From: Bacteroidales bacterium
Lineage (GTDB): Bacteria > Bacteroidota > Bacteroidia > Bacteroidales > F082
Reading direction: 5' to 3'
Length of the DNA stretch: 6,845 nt
NCBI GenBank assembly: GCA_017428285.1
Contig: JAFRRE010000140.1
Location: 1 to 6,845, forward strand
The translations under genes and the position numbers were made by a program. Position 1 is the stretch's first letter. The number at the start of each line of letters is the position of its first letter. Of the stretch, positions 1-6,540 are shown in pieces. The notes under the pieces were generated by a model. It ran no database searches and was not told the DNA's origin. It was given only the letters and a program-made list of their open reading frames with translations.

Positions 1-2
1 AG

Positions 3-47
3 GGTATCCGAATCATCAATTTGGCCGACTGGCTTGTTTCATCATAA
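3..47 (+). CDS. possible C-terminal tail of an upstream gene (partial)
   Basis: The third forward frame is open from the window edge and reads GIRIINLADWLVSS before a TAA at 45-47. It ends 12 bases before the ATG of the response regulator, a spacing that would fit an operon. Its codons look more natural than those of the other two frames, one of which opens with the usually rare AGG and one of which runs into the regulator gene. With only 14 residues no family can be named. It may equally be non-coding leader sequence, so treat it as a hint only. Confidence 0.25.
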   Translation, partial: GIRIINLADWLVSS

Positions 48-59
48 AGTATAATAGCT

Positions 60-1415
60 ATGTCCAAACTCAAATCTAAAATCCTAGTCGTTGACGACAA
101 CGCCGGCATCCGGTCGGCACTGAAGATATTGCTGCCCATGCGCTTTGCCGAGGTGGAACTCATCGCCTCGCCCAAGGTGCTGATGGAGACCATGCGGACA
201 TTCAAGCCCGATGTGGTGCTGCTCGATATGAACTTCGAGACCGACATCAACACGGGCAACGAAGGCCTCTTTTGGCTCTCCGAACTGAAACGCGACTTCC
301 CCGAGGTGGAGGTGGTGCTCTTCACAGCCTACGCCGACATCGCCCTCGCCGTGGAAGGCATGAAACGGGGTGCCTTCGACTTCGTGGTGAAACCCTGGGA
401 CAATGCCAAACTACTCGCCACACTCGAAGAGGCTTGCAAGAAACATCGTGTAGGGACACATCGCATGAGTCCACCCTACACGAATGCCACGCCGACAATG
501 CGTTGGGGTGATAGCGAGGCGATGCAACGACTGCGCGAGATGGTGGAGAAAGTGGCACCCACCGATGCCACCGTGCTCATCACGGGCGAGAATGGCACGG
601 GTAAGGATGTGCTGGCCAATGAGATACACCGACTTTCCAATCGCGCTGCCAAGCCGATGGTGGGCGTGGACATCGGAGCCATCACGGACACCTTGTTTGA
701 GAGCGAGATGTTTGGCCATGTGAAAGGGGCTTTCACCGACGCCCATGCCGACCACATTGGCAAGTTCGAGCAGGCCAATGGCACCACGCTTTTCCTCGAT
801 GAGATCGGTAATGTGCCGCTGGCACAGCAGGCCAAACTGCTGCGCGTCATCCAAAACCGCAGCATCACCAAGGTGGGCGACACGAAATCCATCCCCATCA
901 ATATCCGCCTAATTTGTGCCACCAACATGGACTTGGCTACGATGGTCAAGGAAGGGCGTTTCCGCGAAGACTTGTTCTACCGCATCAACACGGTCACACT
1001 GCACCTGCCGCCCTTGCGCGAGCGTCCCGACGAAATCATCACCTTGGCAGAGCTGTTTGTCAAGCAATATGCCGAGAAATATCACCGCAAGGCACAAGGC
1101 CTTTCCGACGAGGCAATAAATCTCTTGAAACGCTGCCGTTGGAGTGGCAACATTCGCGAGCTGCAAGGCTGCATCGAGAAGGCGGTCATCTATTCCGAGG
1201 CGGAACTCATACGTGCCGCCGACCTCCAACTCCGCGCCTCGGAACTGATGGATGAAGATAAGCCAAAACCGCAAAACCAAACTCTCGAAAGTGCCGAAGA
1301 GCAAGTCATCCGCAATGCGATGAAGACCTACAACGGCAATTTGACCCTAGTGGCTAAGGCATTGAAGATCAGTCGTCCGACCTTATACCGCCGCCTAAAG
1401 GAATACGGAATATGA
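60..1415 (+). CDS. NtrC-family sigma-54-dependent response regulator
   Basis: A cytoplasmic transcription activator of 451 residues with the complete three-domain NtrC layout. The N-terminal receiver (about 6-125) has the acidic pair Asp12/Asp13, phospho-acceptor Asp56 in VVLLDM, Thr89 and Lys111 (KPW). The central AAA+ domain (about 150-385) has Walker A GENGTGKD (176-183), the sigma-54 contact loop GAFTDA (223-228, canonical GAFTGA), Walker B LFLDE ending at Glu248, and the arginine-rich segment around 300-322 (RFREDLFYR, LRER). The C-terminus carries a Fis-type helix-turn-helix (about 427-451, LTLVAKALKISRPTLYRRL). When phosphorylated, such proteins form ring ATPases that open sigma-54 RNA polymerase promoters. 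The gene overlaps the following kinase gene by four bases, so the kinase is its likely partner. The linker at 129-142 is encoded by an inverted repeat and may be an inserted element. No Shine-Dalgarno is visible before the ATG. Target genes are unknown. Confidence 0.95.
   Translation: MSKLKSKILVVDDNAGIRSALKILLPMRFAEVELIASPKVLMETMRTFKPDVVLLDMNFETDINTGNEGLFWLSELKRDFPEVEVVLFTAYADIALAVEGMKRGAFDFVVKPWDNAKLLATLEEACKKHRVGTHRMSPPYTNATPTMRWGDSEAMQRLREMVEKVAPTDATVLITGENGTGKDVLANEIHRLSNRAAKPMVGVDIGAITDTLFESEMFGHVKGAFTDAHADHIGKFEQANGTTLFLDEIGNVPLAQQAKLLRVIQNRSITKVGDTKSIPINIRLICATNMDLATMVKEGRFREDLFYRINTVTLHLPPLRERPDEIITLAELFVKQYAEKYHRKAQGLSDEAINLLKRCRWSGNIRELQGCIEKAVIYSEAELIRAADLQLRASELMDEDKPKPQNQTLESAEEQVIRNAMKTYNGNLTLVAKALKISRPTLYRRLKEYGI
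446..483. repeat. inverted repeat inside the response-regulator linker
   Basis: Perfect 10-base arms TCGTGTAGGG (446-455) and CCCTACACGA (474-483) surround an 18-base centre. The centre keeps partial symmetry: GGAC at 454-457 can also pair with GTCC at 469-472, as if a longer palindrome had decayed. The element encodes residues 129-142, exactly the linker between the receiver and the AAA+ domain. Its TGTAGGG/CCCTACA ends resemble those of the intergenic palindrome at 6541-6616, so a common repeat family is possible but not shown. Confidence 0.6.
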
Positions 1416-2269
1416 GTGCTTGGATTTGGATATTGGTTGTGGTGGTGGCCGTCGTCGCAGCGATTGTGGTGACGACTCTCATCGTGCATAGAAACGATGC
1501 CCGAAAGGTGGGCTTCATGATGGATGCCCTAGAGGACGGCGAGCTGAACTTCCACTTCAAGGAGAAGTCGGCACTCAACCAAGCCCTCAACCGCATCAAG
1601 GGCATCTTCGAGCGGCGCGACGCAGCCAACGAGGAGTCTTCGCAGAACAAGCTGTTTCGCGTGATGACGCACGAAATCATGAACACCGTCTCGCCCATCG
1701 CTTCTTTAAGTGATGCCCTACTTACCGAGAAAGGCGTGGATGTGAAGGCAGGCTTGGAGACCATTTCGGCCTCATCCAAGGACTTGATCCGTTTTGTGGA
1801 GTCGTACCGCAGCATGACACAAGCCCAGCCGCCCGTCCGCAAGGCGGTGATGGTGGACGAACTGATGGACCGTGTGTTGCTCCTCAACAAGGCAAAGATT
1901 GCCGAGCAAGGTGCCACTTTGACCTATCAAGCCAACACGCCAGACTTGCTCATCTATGCCGATGAAGGTCAAATCATGATGGTGTTCAACAACTTGATAA
2001 AGAACGCCGTGCAAGCAGGTGCCAATTCTATCCGCATCACCGCCGACTTGAACTCGGAGGACCAAACCGTCATCCGTGTGGCCAACAACGGAAAAGCCAT
2101 CCCGTTACGCCAAACCGAGGAAATCTTCATCCCGTTCTACACCACCAAACCGAATGGAACAGGCATAGGCTTGAGTTTGTCAAAACAAATCATGGTGAAA
2201 CACAACGGGACATTGGTCCTTGAACAAAGTGATTCAAATGTAACGATTTTTGCCTTGGTTTTCAAATAA
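1412..2269 (+). CDS. short membrane-bound sensor histidine kinase
   Basis: A 285-residue histidine kinase. One hydrophobic helix (about 4-25) anchors it in the inner membrane, and His26/Arg27 suggest the rest lies in the cytoplasm. A short linker (about 30-80) leads to the H-box VMTHEIMNTVSPI with phospho-acceptor His87. The HATPase domain follows, with N-box NNLIKNA (193-199), a G1-like box ANNGKAI (224-230), F-box IFIPFYTTK (238-246) and G2 box GTGIGL (249-254). It should autophosphorylate His87 and pass phosphate to Asp56 of the regulator encoded just upstream, whose stop overlaps this ATG in ATGA (1412-1415), implying coupled translation. There is no periplasmic, PAS or recognisable HAMP domain, so the signal may arrive through a partner or the membrane. 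In G1 the usual first Asp is Asn225. Length is well below that of most membrane kinases, but the catalytic core looks whole. Confidence 0.93.
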   Translation: MSAWIWILVVVVAVVAAIVVTTLIVHRNDARKVGFMMDALEDGELNFHFKEKSALNQALNRIKGIFERRDAANEESSQNKLFRVMTHEIMNTVSPIASLSDALLTEKGVDVKAGLETISASSKDLIRFVESYRSMTQAQPPVRKAVMVDELMDRVLLLNKAKIAEQGATLTYQANTPDLLIYADEGQIMMVFNNLIKNAVQAGANSIRITADLNSEDQTVIRVANNGKAIPLRQTEEIFIPFYTTKPNGTGIGLSLSKQIMVKHNGTLVLEQSDSNVTIFALVFK

Positions 2270-2288
2270 ACGGCACACAGCCTGGAAA

Positions 2289-2579
2289 TCAATTCAGCAC
2301 AATCTCCTTAACGATCTCCTTCCCTACCACCTCGTTCAAGTTCTTCATCAGCAAGGACTTGGAATAGCTCAGTTCGCTGCGCAAGGCATCGCTGTCGACG
2401 CGAACAAACAGCATATGGTTTTTGATGGAAAGGTCTATGGTATGTGAGGCAATGAAAGGCCCGACCACCTTTGGCCAGGATTCGATGACCTTGACTTCAT
2501 CCAAATACGCTGCACCACGATGTTGTTCGTAGAATTCCTTTATGAGATCGCCAAGCGGCTTCACATCAAAGTACACCAT
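2289..2579 (-). CDS. DUF721 family protein (DciA-like)
   Basis: A small soluble protein of 96 residues that matches the DUF721 pattern along most of its length: Trp35 with VVG (38-40), IASHT (43-47), FVRVDSDALRSEL (58-70), then a Leu/Asn-rich end. DUF721 includes DciA, the loader or partner of the replicative helicase DnaB in many bacteria that lack DnaC; that role is inferred here from family only. I chose the ATG at 2579 because AGGAGG (2585-2590) lies five bases upstream. An in-frame GTG at 2585 would add two residues but overlaps that ribosome-binding site. The gene overlaps the end of recF by 14 bases, so the two are probably translated together. It converges with the kinase gene, with 19 bases between stop codons. 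Confidence 0.85.
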   Translation of the reverse strand: MVYFDVKPLGDLIKEFYEQHRGAAYLDEVKVIESWPKVVGPFIASHTIDLSIKNHMLFVRVDSDALRSELSYSKSLLMKNLNEVVGKEIVKEIVLN

Positions 2580-3693
2580 CGCCACCTCCTATCTCCTTGA
2601 CCTGGCCTTTGACCACCTCGAAAATCTTATGGTCGATATTGGTGTTTTCAAACAGCTTCTCTACCCTACCCTGTTGCGTGTCAGTAATAAACACCTGACC
2701 GAAATGCTCGTCACCAACGAGGCGGACAAGTTTCATCACGCGCTGGTCATCGAGCTTGTCGAAGATGTCATCCAACAAAAGTATGGGTTTATAGCCAATC
2801 TTTTGATAGTTGAACTCAAATTGAGCCAAGCGAATTGACACCACAAACGACTTCTGCTGTCCTTGTGAACCGAAGCGCTTCAACGGATGACCGTCCAAAG
2901 TAAACTCCAAGTCATCCTTGTGGATGCCCACATTGGTGTAACCTGAATAGCGATCCTGCTGCAGACTTTCCTCCAACAGCTCGTGCAAAGGCTTATCATC
3001 CAGCCGCGACTGGTAAATGACATTCACCTTCTCTGTGCCACCCGAAACAATCTCATAGTAATGCTGGAAAATCGGCAGGAATTCCTCCAAAAACTGCTTG
3101 CGCTTGCCATGAATGTCATCAGCAAATTGAGACAATTGGTCCTCCCAAAGACGGAGCAACTCACGGTCAAAATGGCGGCTTTCGGCAAATTGCTTCAACT
3201 GCATATTGCGTTGCAGCAAGGCTCGATTGTATTTCAATAAGGCGTTGAGATACAAGGGGTCGAACTGCGAAATAACGCCATCGATGAACTTTCGGCGCAG
3301 GTCGCTACCTTCATTGATGAGGTCGCGGTCGTAAGGCGAAATCATCACCAAAGGAAACTTGCCAATGTGGTCGCTAAGACGGTCATATTCCTTCTTGTTG
3401 AAACGGAACGACTTCTTCTGGTCACGTTTCTGAACGCACGACACCAGCTCATCATCCTTGCCGTCGTGCGAATACACACCATGGATAGCGAAGAAATCCT
3501 GCTCATGCCGGATGTTCTGCTTGTCAGAGGCACTGAAGAAACTCTTGCAAAACGAAAGGTAATAAATGGAATCGAGGATGTTGGTTTTCCCTGCCCCGTT
3601 CAGGCCCACGAAACAATTGACATTCTCCGACAGCTGCAAATCTGCCGACTCGCAGTTCTTGAAGTTGGTCAGTTTGAGTTCGTGAAGGTACAT
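2566..3693 (-). CDS. recF: DNA replication and repair protein RecF
   Basis: A 375-residue SMC-like ATPase of the usual RecF length. RecF acts with RecO and RecR to load RecA at single-strand gaps and stalled forks. Visible landmarks are the opening YLHELKLTNFKN typical of RecF, Walker A GLNGAGKTN (30-38), the ABC-type signature SQGQQK (276-281) that follows the HKDDLEF segment, Walker B ILLLDD (304-309), and the D-loop region IFDKLDDQR just after it. The stretch between Walker A and the signature forms the helical arm of this family. The start at 3693 gives a correctly placed N-terminal strand; no Shine-Dalgarno is seen. The gene lies 67 bases after porQ on the same strand, with a hairpin in the gap, and overlaps the DUF721 gene. 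The recF/DUF721 pairing supports a shared replication and repair role. All catalytic motifs look intact. Confidence 0.96.
   Translation of the reverse strand: MYLHELKLTNFKNCESADLQLSENVNCFVGLNGAGKTNILDSIYYLSFCKSFFSASDKQNIRHEQDFFAIHGVYSHDGKDDELVSCVQKRDQKKSFRFNKKEYDRLSDHIGKFPLVMISPYDRDLINEGSDLRRKFIDGVISQFDPLYLNALLKYNRALLQRNMQLKQFAESRHFDRELLRLWEDQLSQFADDIHGKRKQFLEEFLPIFQHYYEIVSGGTEKVNVIYQSRLDDKPLHELLEESLQQDRYSGYTNVGIHKDDLEFTLDGHPLKRFGSQGQQKSFVVSIRLAQFEFNYQKIGYKPILLLDDIFDKLDDQRVMKLVRLVGDEHFGQVFITDTQQGRVEKLFENTNIDHKIFEVVKGQVKEIGGGDGVL
2585..2590 (-). promoter_or_regulatory. Shine-Dalgarno site deciding the DUF721 start
   Basis: On the minus strand AGGAGG is followed by five bases (TGGCG) and the ATG at 2579. 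The site lies inside the last codons of recF, where it encodes part of a Gly-Gly-Gly run. Strong Shine-Dalgarno sites are uncommon in Bacteroidota, and the other genes here show none, so this one probably supports re-initiation by ribosomes finishing recF. Confidence 0.6.
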
Positions 3694-3711
3694 GACATTT
3701 GATTCGGGCCC

Positions 3712-3752
3712 TTCGACAAGCTCAGGGACCCGCGGTCGTTGAGCCTGTCGAA
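3712..3752. repeat. REP-like palindrome between porQ and recF
   Basis: A 41-base hairpin. TTCGACA (3712-3718) pairs with TGTCGAA (3746-3752). After one A-C mismatch, GCTCA (3720-3724) pairs with TGAGC (3740-3744), followed by a G-T pair, a G-G mismatch, and GACC (3727-3730) pairing with GGTC (3734-3737) around a three-base loop. From memory, the TTCGACAAGCTCAGGGACC type of sequence recurs as a dispersed palindrome in many bacterial genomes, which argues for a repeat rather than a gene-specific site. No T-run follows on either strand, so a classical intrinsic terminator is unlikely. It could still slow polymerase or protect an RNA end between porQ and recF. Confidence 0.75.
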
Positions 3753-3760
3753 ACGCCGCA

Positions 3761-4810
3761 TTAGAATTTACTTAAATCCACACGGAGTGTCAGGAAGTTG
3801 GGCGAGCCAACGATATTGTTCCTTGAGCGTGCATAGTCGATTTGGAAGGCCTTGATTCTTATGCCGAAGCCAGCCGAGAAGCCCACCAAGCTACGCGCTT
3901 CGGGCACACCCATTTCGCGATGCGTCTCATAATTGTAAGACGCTCTCAAGAACAAGTTTTTGCCGATTGCCAACTCGCCACCAACAATCAGATGACAGCC
4001 CAAATTGGTGAAGAACTTGGAAGCCTTTGACGGTTCCTGATATTGGCCCGTGATGGGGTCGTAATATCCCGCCAAGTCGAGCGGGTCGTTATAGAGTTTG
4101 TTCCACTGTTGTATGTCCTTGTAACCCATGATGATGGTCAACGGCAGGTGGTCGAGTTTCTTGGAAGCCATAAAGTCCAAGGAGAAGGGCAACCACTTAT
4201 TCTTAACATTCAACTCTTTTGAATAGACTTGCATCCCAATGTTGCGTGCGGCAAGGGTGAATGCCCAGTTGGAATACGACCAATAGGTGCCTGCCACATC
4301 CACGCCCAAGGCACCCGCACGGCCTGCTTCATATTGAACGCCTGCATACTTCAAGTTGGCTCCGATGCTCCATTTGTCGGTCAGCTCGCGACCCCAGCCG
4401 AGGGTAACGGCATAGTCGGAGACATTAAAGGTACTGCCATCGGTTTGGCCACTCTCGGAGGCATATTGCATTGTGCCATAGTTGTAATATTGCACCGATG
4501 TCGCAAAGCTGCCCAGTTTCTCGAAGGTGTGGCTGTATTGTGCCGTGGCGAAATTGGTACCTAAGTTGAAATCACCGACATACGACAAGGTCAACTGGTT
4601 GTTCATCTCAGGCGAGATGGCCGAAGGATTGAACACGGCCGTCTGCAAGTCGCCGTCATGCACGGGCAAAGGCAGTCCACCCAAAGCCACCACACGGGCC
4701 GAATTGGCGTCGGTCAAAGCACGATACAAACCATTGCTCACTTGCGCTTGAGCTTGCAAAGTGATGATTGACAGTGCCAAAGAGCATATAATGTAGATTG
4801 TTCGTTTCAT
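3761..4810 (-). CDS. porQ: type IX secretion system protein PorQ
   Basis: A 349-residue outer-membrane beta-barrel protein. The N-terminus is a clear signal peptide (Lys2-Arg3, hydrophobic 5-18, likely cleavage after AQA at about 22). The body shows alternating amphipathic strands, many Tyr/Gly residues, and a terminal strand ending in Phe (LTLRVDLSKF), as in outer-membrane barrels. The opening LYRALTDANSARVVALGGLPLPVHDGDLQTAVFNPSAISP matches my memory of PorQ, including the Asn-Pro-Ser typical of the PorV/PorQ/FadL-like group. In Porphyromonas PorQ belongs with PorU, PorV and PorZ to the attachment complex that processes and anchors secreted cargo at the cell surface. I chose the ATG at 4810, which puts the signal peptide at the N-terminus; an upstream GTG at 4837 would add nine residues before it. 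It lies 57 bases after nusB and before recF. Another PorV-like barrel is the main alternative. Confidence 0.85.
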   Translation of the reverse strand: MKRTIYIICSLALSIITLQAQAQVSNGLYRALTDANSARVVALGGLPLPVHDGDLQTAVFNPSAISPEMNNQLTLSYVGDFNLGTNFATAQYSHTFEKLGSFATSVQYYNYGTMQYASESGQTDGSTFNVSDYAVTLGWGRELTDKWSIGANLKYAGVQYEAGRAGALGVDVAGTYWSYSNWAFTLAARNIGMQVYSKELNVKNKWLPFSLDFMASKKLDHLPLTIIMGYKDIQQWNKLYNDPLDLAGYYDPITGQYQEPSKASKFFTNLGCHLIVGGELAIGKNLFLRASYNYETHREMGVPEARSLVGFSAGFGIRIKAFQIDYARSRNNIVGSPNFLTLRVDLSKF

Positions 4811-4867
4811 AGTTCCATATTTTGAGGATAACGGCACCTATTTCATTATTATTGCGCTGATGAGCAA

Positions 4868-5821
4868 TTATTTGTCTACCAGTCCCAAGCCTGTCTTCAC
4901 CAACCTGCCTTGCTCTTTCAGTTCGATCGAGAGGCGGTCGAGCATACCGTTCACGAAACGGCGGCTCTCTGGCGTGCTGTAGAACTTGGAAATCTCGATG
5001 TATTCGTTAATAGTGACCTTAACAGGGATGGAATGGAATTCGATAAACTCCGTCAAAGCCATGAAAATCAATATCTTGTCCATCAATGCCAGACGGTCAT
5101 AATCCCAATTGGAGATATTGGCCTTCACCATTTCCATATACTCATCGGCATGAAGGATGGTCTTCTCGAACAGCTTGACTACAAACTCTTTGTCCTCTGC
5201 TTCGGTCTTGTAAACAGGAGGCAACATGCTGGAAGCATCGAAACTGGCAGGCATCTCACTGATGAATTTCCAAAGCAGATAGATGGCCAATTGATAGTCG
5301 CTGTTGAACGAGAGGTCGCGATCGGAATAGAAATCATAAAGCAAGCCATCCTCAGGCATGTAAGTGTCAATCACAGTGGTCAGGAAATGCTTGTCATCAC
5401 TGAAACTGTCCTTGCCATTATTCATATACTCCTGATATTCGGGAGTCTCCGTCAGTTTCACAAACATATTACGAATGAAGTCCTCACGAGAGTCGGCCCA
5501 GTTGATTTTGTACTGTTCCTCAAGTTTGATCAAATGTTTGTTATCATCCAAAGCCTTGAGAATCCTATTGTTGACAAACTTCATATTGGGATTCAGGTCC
5601 TCCTCGGTCGGGAAATGCTTTTGCTTGTTCTCATCGATGCGACGCTCGGCAAACTGCTTGATCTCGACCCAGAAAGAAAGCTGATACACAAAGAGTTTAT
5701 AAAGGTTGTCAACCCCTTCAAGCAGCTGACGCTCAGCTTGTGACAGGTTGGAACTCTCAGACTGGTGATAGGCGTAGATGGACTGCAACGCCTTGACTCT
5801 CAAAAATCTTCTATTCAACAT
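4868..5821 (-). CDS. nusB: transcription antitermination factor NusB (long Bacteroidota form)
   Basis: NusB binds boxA RNA with ribosomal protein S10 (NusE) and keeps RNA polymerase elongating through rRNA operons. The protein has 317 residues, about twice the E. coli length of 139. The N-terminus MLNRRFLRVKALQSIYAYHQSE is the family's helix 1, and the C-terminal segment 265-294 (IPVKVTINEYIEIS, then RRFVNGMLDRL) is the most typical NusB motif. Between them lies a long charged helical stretch (about 60-215) that I recall as normal for Bacteroidota NusB. The ATG at 5821 puts the family start motif at the N-terminus. The gene is divergent from the rubrerythrin gene and heads a same-strand run with porQ, recF and the DUF721 gene. 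Its codons look like those of its neighbours, and nothing suggests damage. Confidence 0.94.
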   Translation of the reverse strand: MLNRRFLRVKALQSIYAYHQSESSNLSQAERQLLEGVDNLYKLFVYQLSFWVEIKQFAERRIDENKQKHFPTEEDLNPNMKFVNNRILKALDDNKHLIKLEEQYKINWADSREDFIRNMFVKLTETPEYQEYMNNGKDSFSDDKHFLTTVIDTYMPEDGLLYDFYSDRDLSFNSDYQLAIYLLWKFISEMPASFDASSMLPPVYKTEAEDKEFVVKLFEKTILHADEYMEMVKANISNWDYDRLALMDKILIFMALTEFIEFHSIPVKVTINEYIEISKFYSTPESRRFVNGMLDRLSIELKEQGRLVKTGLGLVDK

Positions 5822-5853
5822 ATTGTTGGGATGTTTAGCTTGAAAACAAAATG

Positions 5854-5861
5854 CAAAAATA
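5854..5861 (-). promoter_or_regulatory. candidate -7 promoter box for nusB
   Basis: On the minus strand this reads TATTTTTG, an exact match to the Bacteroidota -7 box TAnnTTTG. It lies 32 bases before the nusB ATG, leaving a short leader. I see no convincing TTTG -33 box at the usual distance: the nearest TTG and TTTG are about 15 and 25 bases upstream. In AT-rich sequence this match could be chance. Confidence 0.35.
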
Positions 5862-5931
5862 GGAAAAAAATGCTTGCAAGTCCATACAAAGAATATTTTT
5901 CGTCATCGATATGGAAATGAAAGAAAATATA

Positions 5932-5939
5932 TATCTTTG
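5932..5939 (+). promoter_or_regulatory. candidate -7 promoter box for the rubrerythrin gene
   Basis: TATCTTTG exactly matches the Bacteroidota -7 box TAnnTTTG. A start of transcription a few bases downstream would give a leader of about 35-40 bases before the ATG at 5984. The -33 region is weak, with no clear TTTG near 5908-5913. The 162-base nusB-rubrerythrin gap (5822-5983) is otherwise AT-rich and holds both divergent promoters; I see no small gene or RNA in it. Confidence 0.45.
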
Positions 5940-5983
5940 CATTTGCAATTTTCGTAAAACTAACACATCAAAATAGAACAACT

Positions 5984-6532
5984 ATGAAGAAAAAATTCAT
6001 CTGCCCAATCTGCGGGTATGTACACGAAGGAGAAGAAGCCCCCGAACGCTGCCCACAATGCAGGCAAATCGTAGAGTGGAAAGTCGTTGACGAGAGCGCT
6101 GCCCTGAACTTTGTCACCGAGCATGTCCTCGGCATCGCCAAAGGCACTGGCAACGAAATGATCAAAGACCTCAACGCACAATTCATGGCGGAAGCCACTG
6201 AAGTCGGCATGTATTTGGCCATGAGCCGTCAAGCCGACCGCGAAGGCTATCCTGAGATTGCCGAGGCTTTCAAACGCTATGCCTTCGAAGAGGCTGACCA
6301 CTGCTCGCGTTTCGCCGAGCTGTTGGGTGAAGTGGTTTGGGACACCAAGACCAATCTCTACAAGCGCATGATCGCCGAATGTGGCGCCTGCGAAGAGAAG
6401 ATGCGCATCGCCCGCGTTGCCAAGGAGCGCAACCTCGACGCCATCCACGACACCGTCCACGAGATGGCCAAAGACGAAGCCCGCCACGGCAAAGGCTTTG
6501 AGGGATTGTACAAACGGTATTTTGGCGAATAA
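5984..6532 (+). CDS. rubrerythrin with N-terminal rubredoxin domain (reverse type)
   Basis: A 182-residue cytoplasmic iron protein that probably reduces hydrogen peroxide to water with electrons from NAD(P)H-driven donors, protecting an anaerobe from oxygen. Residues 1-35 form a rubredoxin-like Fe(Cys)4 site: CPIC (7-10) and CPQC (23-26). Residues about 55-180 form a ferritin-like four-helix bundle with diiron ligands at about Glu73, Glu103-x-x-His106, Glu137 and Glu165-x-x-His168. The classical rubrerythrin order has the diiron domain first; here the rubredoxin comes first, as in the clostridial reverse rubrerythrins. Three further Cys residues (107, 133, 136) lie beside diiron ligands. The ATG at 5984 sits directly before the [11 protein letters not shown] start of the rubredoxin and follows an A-rich leader without Shine-Dalgarno. 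A ferritin gene follows on the same strand after 127 bases, which fits a joint role in peroxide and iron handling. Confidence 0.93.
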   Translation: MKKKFICPICGYVHEGEEAPERCPQCRQIVEWKVVDESAALNFVTEHVLGIAKGTGNEMIKDLNAQFMAEATEVGMYLAMSRQADREGYPEIAEAFKRYAFEEADHCSRFAELLGEVVWDTKTNLYKRMIAECGACEEKMRIARVAKERNLDAIHDTVHEMAKDEARHGKGFEGLYKRYFGE

Positions 6533-6540
6533 ATTTAGGT

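Noticed and set aside
50..55. TATAAT just before the response regulator ATG
   Set aside because: It lies only four bases before the ATG, too close for a leadered transcript, and Bacteroidota do not use the E. coli -10 box as their main promoter.
411..1304. Several overlapping open frames on both strands inside the response regulator
   Set aside because: Their low-complexity Arg/Pro/Cys/His-rich translations lack motifs, while the regulator frame contains every expected domain landmark.
2270..2288. Possible bidirectional terminator between the convergent kinase and DUF721 genes
   Set aside because: The 19 bases between the stops show no inverted repeat and no T-run on either strand.
4910..5743. 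A 277-codon open frame on the + strand opposite nusB
   Set aside because: It lies wholly antisense to a clear NusB gene, shows no recognisable motif, and is explained as a shadow of nusB codon use.
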